6,812 bases of DNA. It comes from Verrucomicrobiales bacterium (lineage in GTDB: Bacteria; Verrucomicrobiota; Verrucomicrobiia; Limisphaerales; UBA9464). This document shows positions 1 through 3,963 of this stretch, piece by piece; the first letter of the stretch is position 1; every line of letters starts with the position of its first letter. The notes beneath the pieces were generated by a model, which ran no database searches, was not told the DNA's origin, and saw only the letters and a program-made list of their open reading frames with translations. The stretch lies in the NCBI GenBank assembly GCA_003445095.1, contig DLVS01000049.1, forward strand, positions 1-6,812, in the 5' to 3' direction. The position numbers and the translations under genes were made by a program.

Positions 1-345
1 TCCCGGCAGCGGACGCTCCCAGCGTAGGTCTCCGTCGGCGGATAGCACGCGCAGCCAGCCATTGGTTCCGCTCTCGGGAGAAGCGTTGGTCAAATAGCTC
101 GTCACGACGATTTCGCCGGACGGATTGAGAGCCGGTGAGTTGATTACTTCGCCTGAACGGGTGAATTGCCACAGCAGACCGCCGGGAGCAGGAATTGGAC
201 GAAACCCCGCGACGGGACTCCTCTTGTGATTGATCTTGTTGAAGGAAACCGCGTGATGGGCCAATTCGTGATCTGCGGAGGCCGAAACCAAGATCGACCA
301 CGAAAAGCAGACAAAGAAGAGCGCTGTGACTTGGGCTCGGATCAT
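1..345 (-). CDS. Secreted PQQ-like beta-propeller protein, N-terminal part (cut by window edge)
   Basis: The minus-strand frame from ATG (345-343) stays open to base 1, giving 115 residues with no stop. Residues 1-24 form a signal peptide: MIRAQ, a hydrophobic stretch (TALFFVCFSWSILV), then SASA before DHELA. Residues ~57-115 resemble one and a half blades of a PQQ-like/outer-membrane BamB-type propeller: GGLLWQFTRSGEVINSPALN, then SGEIVVTSYL, then LRVLSADGDLRWERPLPG. The pattern 'W-x-F/R ... SPAL ... G-x-I-V/Y-V ... L-x-A-D-G-x-L-x-W' is the usual blade repeat. An in-frame stop (367-369) lies just upstream and no other ATG lies between it and 345, so this start is the only ATG choice. No Shine-Dalgarno is visible. 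The protein is probably periplasmic or cell-surface; its ligand or enzymatic role cannot be told from this part. It is divergent from the cyclase gene. I am confident that it is a gene and moderately confident of the fold. Confidence 0.82.
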   Translation of the reverse strand, partial: MIRAQVTALFFVCFSWSILVSASADHELAHHAVSFNKINHKRSPVAGFRPIPAPGGLLWQFTRSGEVINSPALNPSGEIVVTSYLTNASPESGTNGWLRVLSADGDLRWERPLPG

Positions 346-354
346 GATGAAGAG

Positions 355-383
355 AAAGTATGGAGGTTAACTCCGGCTGCCAA
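355..383 (-). promoter_or_regulatory. Candidate promoter for the minus-strand propeller gene
   Basis: Read on the minus strand, TTGGCA (383-378) is followed after exactly 17 bases by TACTTT (360-355). The first matches the -35 consensus at 5 of 6 bases and the second the -10 consensus at 3 of 6. A transcript would start around 346-348, only one to three bases before the ATG at 345, so the message would be nearly leaderless, in keeping with the lack of a ribosome-binding site. The spacer holds an inverted repeat, GGAG-N5-CTCC (362-374), that could be an operator. This is inferred from sequence match only, and sigma-70-type matches of this quality do occur by chance. Confidence 0.35.
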
Positions 384-539
384 GCGGATCTCGACGTCAC
401 CATGATCCAGGGTCCTTTCCGGGATGCCCCGCTCTCGTGAGTCACGCGCGTGGTTTCGCGCACCGATTGGCCTACGGACCGCTGGGCTTCTGTGGTGTCA
501 ATGTCCGGAAGGCGAAGTTAGTTCGAGCCCGACAGTTCG

Positions 540-568
540 TTGACAATGCCGGTGCACGTTTTTAGCTT
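540..568 (+). promoter_or_regulatory. Candidate sigma-70-type promoter of the cyclase gene
   Basis: A perfect -35 hexamer TTGACA (540-545) is followed after 17 bases by TAGCTT (563-568), which matches the -10 consensus at 3 of 6 positions including the key first two and the last. A start of transcription near 575 would give a leader of about 145 bases to the GTG at 720. The TTG and ATG that open the longest reading frame (540 and 546) lie inside or directly after the -35 box. If this promoter is real, those upstream starts cannot be used from it. This is a sequence match only. Confidence 0.4.
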
Positions 569-719
569 CGCTCCGGTTCGGGTTGCGGCACGTTTCTTCC
601 GCGGGGTTCCCCACTCCCACCTCCTTGGCGTCTGTAACCCGAACCACCGTTCCCTCTCCCTTCTGCAACTCTCGGTTCGAGATGGAGCTTGCCGCGGAAT
701 CGAGCTAATCCTTCGTTCG

Positions 720-2864
720 GTGGCCGGATCGAAAACAACCAGGACGTTCAGCTTCCGCGCGTTGCTCGCGACGGTGTTGCTGTCGCTCCTCGGTGGCACG
801 GTGGCCGTGTTGGTCGCATTGAGCACCTGGACGGCTTCGCGGAATTTTCGCGATCTCACGCAAACCATCAGCCAACAGACGCTCGCTCGGGTTGAAGCCA
901 ATGTGCAGCAGTTGCTGCAAAAGGCGGTGGATCAGAATCGGCAGTTCGTCCAACTCCTCGGCACGCGAACCCCGACGGTAACCAATTTTCCGACTATTGT
1001 GGAATATTTGGCCGATTCGCTTAAAGCCCAACCGTCTTTGGCGCGCTTGACCCTGGTCCTAAATCCGTCAGGCCAGTTCGCTGAAGCCGAAAGGTTGGCC
1101 AACGATCAGATCGTGCTCCAAGAAGGCCTTTCGGCCGACCGCGGAGACCTCTCGGTCAACCGATGGGAATGGCGCGAGTCCCAACGGATGACACGAGAGG
1201 TGACGAGTGTCCCCGCGACCAAGATCCGAGACGATGAAGGATTTCTGCAGGCCCGGACTACCGAGCGTTCCGTTTGGACGCCGGCCTATCCTTGGCACGA
1301 TCCCGGGCTCGAAGTCCGGTGGGGAATTCGGTACGCGACTCCGATCAAGAACCCCGCCGGAGGCGTTTGGTCGGTCTGCGGCGTCAGCCTGACGCTGGCC
1401 GAGCTGAACCGTTACCTTCGTCAGCTTGACGGAGAAGTGCCGGGTTACGTCGTGGTCATCGAGTCGGCGCCCGCGGGACAGCCGCACCGAATCATCGGGC
1501 ATCCCGATCCTGGACTGGTCGGGCAAATCGTGGGCCTCACCAATGGGGCGACGGGACAGTCCATGGAGGACGGAGTTTTGAAGGCCTATTTGTCGGCGCT
1601 GCTTCGAGACCCCGGACTTTTGGGTGTGGAATCGCGATCGAGTGATTTTGGCCGTGAGTTCAAGTACAATTCAACCCGCTACCTCGGTTCGTTTCGCCGC
1701 CTAAAAAGCCCTAATGATCCTCCTTGGATTTTGGCCATGTTGATGCCGCTTTCGGAGGTCGCCGGCGGCGTCGCCCAGAATCTGCGTTGGGCCGCCGTTG
1801 CTGCGGCAAGCTTCTTCGTCTTGGCTGCCCTCGCTGCCTTGGCCTTGGCCCGCCGAATCGCGGAGCCGATGCGCCAGCTCAGCAATGACGCTCGGGCGCT
1901 CAGTCATCTGCAGTTCGAAGCCTCGCCGCGACCGCTTAGCCGAGTTCGCGAAGTGCGCCAGCTCGAGCAAGCCCTCGGAGACGCGCGTTCCAGCCTCCGC
2001 TCGTTCCGGAAATACGTCCCCGCCGACGTCGTCAATAGCCTGTTAGAGAACGGTGTCGAGGCCGCGCTCGGTGGCGTCAACGCACAACTGACGATTCTGT
2101 TTTCCGACGTCGTGGATTTCACTCACCTGGCGGAAAGTGTTTCTTCGCAGCAGTTGGTTGAGAATCTGGGAGAGTATCTCGCGGCGATCAGCACGGTGAT
2201 TCAGCAACATGCCGGTACAGTGGATAAATTCATCGGCGACGGGGTGATGGCGTTTTGGGGCGCGCCCAAGCCCAATCCCAATCACGCCCGCGACGGTTGT
2301 GTCGCCGCCTGGCGACTGCAGCAACGTCTGGACGAATTGAACCGCGAGTGGACGGCGCAGGGGCAACTGGCGTTTCCCACTCGCATTGGCCTGAATACGG
2401 GAACCGTCATCGTGGGGAACATTGGCTCGGACACCCGGATGAACTACACAGCCATGGGCGATCCGGTGAACGTCGCTTCTCGCCTCGAATCGCTGAACCG
2501 AACCTTCGGCACGCGAATCCTCCTTTCGGAAGAGACGCGGGCCGCGGCGGGCGACGCCTTGTTGACTCGACCTGTGGCGCGAGTCGCCGTGAAGGGCAGT
2601 GAGCGAGGATTCGTGGTGCACGAGCTTTTAGGATTAGAAGCAGAGGCTGATGCCGACGCCCGGCGTTTGGCGGCCCTGACGATTCCGGCGTTTCAAGCGT
2701 GTGATGAAGGCCGCTGGGTCGAGAGCCTTGAACTTTACGAAGCAGTGCGAAAGGCCTTCCCGCGGGACGGAGTAACCCTGGCCCAGATTGAGTTCGTGGC
2801 GACGTGTCAAACCGGTCCCAGCAGCGATTCGACCGCCGTTATCCGTCGAATGACCGCGAAATAA
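720..2864 (+). CDS. Membrane-bound dCache-HAMP class III adenylate/guanylate cyclase
   Basis: This sensor enzyme makes a cyclic nucleotide, probably cAMP from ATP, on the cytoplasmic side in response to an extracytoplasmic signal. From the GTG at 720 it has 714 residues. TM1 is ~13-38. A periplasmic dCache-like sensor spans ~39-353, with the Cache hallmark GGVWSVCGVSLTLAEL at ~214-229. TM2 is ~356-378 and a HAMP linker follows from ~378 (RRIAEP). The KYVPADVVNSLL transducer element (~431-442) precedes the catalytic domain (~455-638). Metal-binding aspartates are D463 (in FSDVVDFT) and D507 (in KFIGDGVMAFWG); base-selecting residues are K503 and T577 (YTAMGD); transition-state residues are N584 and R588 (VNVASR). 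Lys plus Thr is the usual bacterial adenylate-cyclase pair. A helical, TPR-like tail (~650-714) follows. The frame extends upstream to ATG 546 (772 residues) and TTG 540. I prefer 720 because TM1 then lies near the N-terminus, but no Shine-Dalgarno supports either start. Confidence 0.93.
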   Translation: MAGSKTTRTFSFRALLATVLLSLLGGTVAVLVALSTWTASRNFRDLTQTISQQTLARVEANVQQLLQKAVDQNRQFVQLLGTRTPTVTNFPTIVEYLADSLKAQPSLARLTLVLNPSGQFAEAERLANDQIVLQEGLSADRGDLSVNRWEWRESQRMTREVTSVPATKIRDDEGFLQARTTERSVWTPAYPWHDPGLEVRWGIRYATPIKNPAGGVWSVCGVSLTLAELNRYLRQLDGEVPGYVVVIESAPAGQPHRIIGHPDPGLVGQIVGLTNGATGQSMEDGVLKAYLSALLRDPGLLGVESRSSDFGREFKYNSTRYLGSFRRLKSPNDPPWILAMLMPLSEVAGGVAQNLRWAAVAAASFFVLAALAALALARRIAEPMRQLSNDARALSHLQFEASPRPLSRVREVRQLEQALGDARSSLRSFRKYVPADVVNSLLENGVEAALGGVNAQLTILFSDVVDFTHLAESVSSQQLVENLGEYLAAISTVIQQHAGTVDKFIGDGVMAFWGAPKPNPNHARDGCVAAWRLQQRLDELNREWTAQGQLAFPTRIGLNTGTVIVGNIGSDTRMNYTAMGDPVNVASRLESLNRTFGTRILLSEETRAAAGDALLTRPVARVAVKGSERGFVVHELLGLEAEADADARRLAALTIPAFQACDEGRWVESLELYEAVRKAFPRDGVTLAQIEFVATCQTGPSSDSTAVIRRMTAK

Positions 2865-2881
2865 GATCGGACAAGACCGCC

Positions 2882-2962
2882 ATGAAATGCCTCCAGTGTA
2901 ACAGCGAGTTGATTCAGAAAAATGAACCAACCCTCGGCTCATTGCGGTCGCTCCCCAGATAG
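2882..2962 (+). other. Micro-ORF with a zinc-ribbon-like CxxC start (possible remnant)
   Basis: ATG at 2882 opens 26 codons ending at TAG 2960-2962. The product begins MKCLQCNSELI, which looks like the first knuckle (CxxC) of many small bacterial zinc-ribbon proteins. It then runs into LGSLRSLPR without the second Cys pair that a zinc ribbon needs. I looked in the following frames for a second CxxC that a frameshift might restore and saw none. It starts 18 bases after the cyclase stop. It could be a decayed gene, a genuine short peptide, or chance. No function is claimed. Confidence 0.25.
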
Positions 2963-3010
2963 TCAGTCGCTCGACGGTATCCGCTCACCTAGACCAATCC
3001 TAAGTACGCC

Positions 3011-3301
3011 ATGACATTTCTTCGCTTCTTCTTCTCCGTTCTCGCTGCGGCCATCCTAGCCTCGGTCGTTGGCGGGGTGTTTGCCTCGGTCATCGCGCTG
3101 ATTTCGCCCGAGTTCGTTAAGGGCTTGTTCTCGCCTCCAGATGGCACATCGCTACCGCGCTATGCCGCGGCCGTTGGCGCGATTTGGGGTGTGTTCATTG
3201 GCGCCGGGGTTATGGGGTTTTGTCTCGGCTTGGTGACGCTGGTACAAATCGCCAAAGTTTTTACCAAGAAAAAGGGAGACGACGATGGCCATGCCTCCTG
3301 A
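3011..3301 (+). CDS. Small two-TM membrane protein, function unknown
   Basis: The gene encodes 96 residues. Two hydrophobic helices are clear: ~4-32 (starting FLRFFFSVLAAAILASVVGG) and ~52-81 (including GAIWGVFIGAGVMGFCLGLV). Both carry small-residue, GxxxG-like packing motifs. They are joined by a short loop of about 20 residues (SPEFVKGLFSPPDGTSLPRY), and a charged tail with KKK followed by DDD ends the protein. The topology is probably a hairpin with both ends in the cytoplasm, judged from the positive charges. I do not recognise the family. It starts 147 bases after the cyclase stop and precedes the lipoprotein gene by 109 bases, all in one direction. No Shine-Dalgarno is visible. The regular TM pattern and clean start support a real gene. 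Confidence 0.72.
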   Translation: MTFLRFFFSVLAAAILASVVGGVFASVIALISPEFVKGLFSPPDGTSLPRYAAAVGAIWGVFIGAGVMGFCLGLVTLVQIAKVFTKKKGDDDGHAS

Positions 3302-3355
3302 CAGCGGAACTCGTCGCGCTAGGTTCGCGTAGGCCAGTTGCCGGCCTTGATCCGA

Positions 3356-3361
3356 TACAAT
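3356..3361 (+). promoter_or_regulatory. Candidate -10 box upstream of the lipoprotein gene
   Basis: TACAAT matches the -10 consensus at 5 of 6 positions and would start a transcript near 3368, leaving a leader of about 43 bases to ATG 3411. No acceptable -35 hexamer lies 15-18 bases upstream and there is no extended -10 TGn, so the support is weak. If real, it makes the lipoprotein a separate transcription unit from the two-TM gene. Confidence 0.22.
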
Positions 3362-3410
3362 CCGAACAAACCTTTGTTACCGCAGTTTGACCTCTCAACC
3401 ATCGAAAACT

Positions 3411-3767
3411 ATGCCCAACTTCCAGCGCCTCTTCTCGGCTGCCTTCTGTAGCGCTGCTTGCTTCCTCATCGTCGGTTGCTCGACCATGACGACTTTGAGA
3501 CTGTCCGGAACGCCCGGTGCCAGCTTTACCGGACACTACCGCACTCAGACCTCGTCGTTCGACCTCTCCGGTGCCCTTCCTTTGGTCGTCGAAGTGCCGA
3601 GCAGTTCTCTTCAGGAGTGGGAATTTCGGAAGTCCGACCCGAGGTCGACGCTTTGGCTAGAGATGTTACACGGCTCGACGCGAATCCTGGAAGGGACCGC
3701 CGGTCCAGGCACCCTCGGACTCAAAGCCCAAAAAGAAGGCGGATGGCATCTCCAGATTATTCAGTGA
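3411..3767 (+). CDS. Small predicted lipoprotein, function unknown
   Basis: The gene encodes 118 residues from ATG 3411. Residues 1-22 form a lipoprotein signal: MPNFQR, a hydrophobic core, and the lipobox I20-V21-G22-C23, with lipidation expected on C23. The mature part (~96 residues) has alternating polar and hydrophobic stretches typical of a small beta-sandwich: TTLRLSGTPGASFTGHYR, then FDLSGALPLVVEV, then QEWEFRKSDP, then GTAGPGTLGLKAQ. Its general look (a GTPG-x-x-FTG-x-Y opening, then SGxLP, then E-F-R-K) reminds me of small hypothetical exported proteins of Verrucomicrobiota and Planctomycetota, but this is memory, not a search. The frame could start at TTG 3387, eight codons earlier. 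ATG is preferred because it puts the charged N-terminus directly before the hydrophobic core. It should sit in the outer or inner membrane facing the periplasm; position +2 is Ser, not the Asp that retains lipoproteins in the inner membrane of enterobacteria. Confidence 0.8.
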   Translation: MPNFQRLFSAAFCSAACFLIVGCSTMTTLRLSGTPGASFTGHYRTQTSSFDLSGALPLVVEVPSSSLQEWEFRKSDPRSTLWLEMLHGSTRILEGTAGPGTLGLKAQKEGGWHLQIIQ

Positions 3768-3963
3768 GGTATGCCGACGGAATAAACTCACCCGTTCGTA
3801 TCGAAAAGGAAGCTCAAGGTCGGACGGTAAGACGACGAACCACTCGTTTCATCGAGCGCACCGGCGCGAAGAAGATTGGCCGTGCTCGCGTTCGGATCGG
3901 GGGGTCGGTGATCGGGCCGATTCGGGCGTTGAGCCACCGATACGCTGCGGATAGGTTTGGGCC
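3768..3963. other. Intergenic region with a GATCGGG repeat cluster upstream of the cytochrome gene
   Basis: These 196 bases lie between the lipoprotein stop and the cytochrome start. The left two thirds hold nothing I recognise, and no strong terminator follows the lipoprotein gene. Near the right end are two copies of GATCGGG (3895-3901 and 3910-3916), a degenerate third copy GATTCGGG (3919-3926), and the 11-base palindrome ATCGGGCCGAT (3911-3921). All lie directly upstream of the candidate -35 box at 3929 and could be a regulator binding site. Confidence 0.35.
3929..3957 (+). promoter_or_regulatory. Candidate promoter abutting the cytochrome start codon
   Basis: TTGAGC (3929-3934; 4 of 6 to the -35 consensus) is followed after 17 bases by TAGGTT (3952-3957; 3 of 6 to the -10 consensus). 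Transcription would begin near 3964, the G of the GTG start itself, giving a leaderless message. The competing reading is that GGATAGG (3949-3955), eight bases before the GTG, serves as a poor ribosome-binding site in a longer transcript. Both readings rest on short sequence matches. Confidence 0.33.

Larger units (their letters stand above)
346..719. other. Divergent intergenic region
   Basis: This stretch separates the minus-strand propeller gene from the preferred GTG start of the cyclase. It holds candidate promoters for both genes and several short dyads: GGAG-N5-CTCC (362-374), a perfect 11-base palindrome CGTGAGTCACG (436-446) and an adjacent GCGCG-N6-CGCGC stem (446-461). The part from 546 to 719 is in frame with the cyclase and has no stop, so it would be coding if the upstream ATG at 546 were used. 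The resulting 58 residues are rich in Arg, His and Cys and have no recognisable domain, so I treat them as leader. I saw no RNA gene or mobile element here. Confidence 0.5.

Noticed and set aside
166..405. Plus-strand 79-codon frame
   Set aside because: It lies mostly opposite the signal-peptide and blade-encoding minus-strand gene, its product is charged and without any domain pattern, and it looks like a shadow frame.
436..446. CGTGAGTCACG as a CRP/cAMP-receptor site near a cyclase gene
   Set aside because: The arms resemble GTGA/TCAC, but the one-base centre does not match the six-base spacing of known CRP sites; kept only as an unassigned palindrome.
496..501. Minus-strand TTGACA as a promoter for the propeller gene
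   Set aside because: The hexamer is perfect but no acceptable -10 box occurs 16-18 bases further on (TCCGTA at 17), and it lies 150 bases from the gene.
1068..1526. Minus-strand 152-codon frame
   Set aside because: It is antisense to the periplasmic sensor domain of the cyclase and shows no coding-like features.
2043..2621. Minus-strand 192-codon frame inside the cyclase
   Set aside because: It is antisense to the most conserved part of the cyclase catalytic domain. The Arg/His-rich product has no recognisable motif; long antisense frames are expected in GC-rich genes.
3331..3347. AGGCC-N7-GGCCT hairpin as a terminator of the two-TM gene
   Set aside because: The stem is only five base pairs and no T-run follows, so a rho-independent terminator is not supported.
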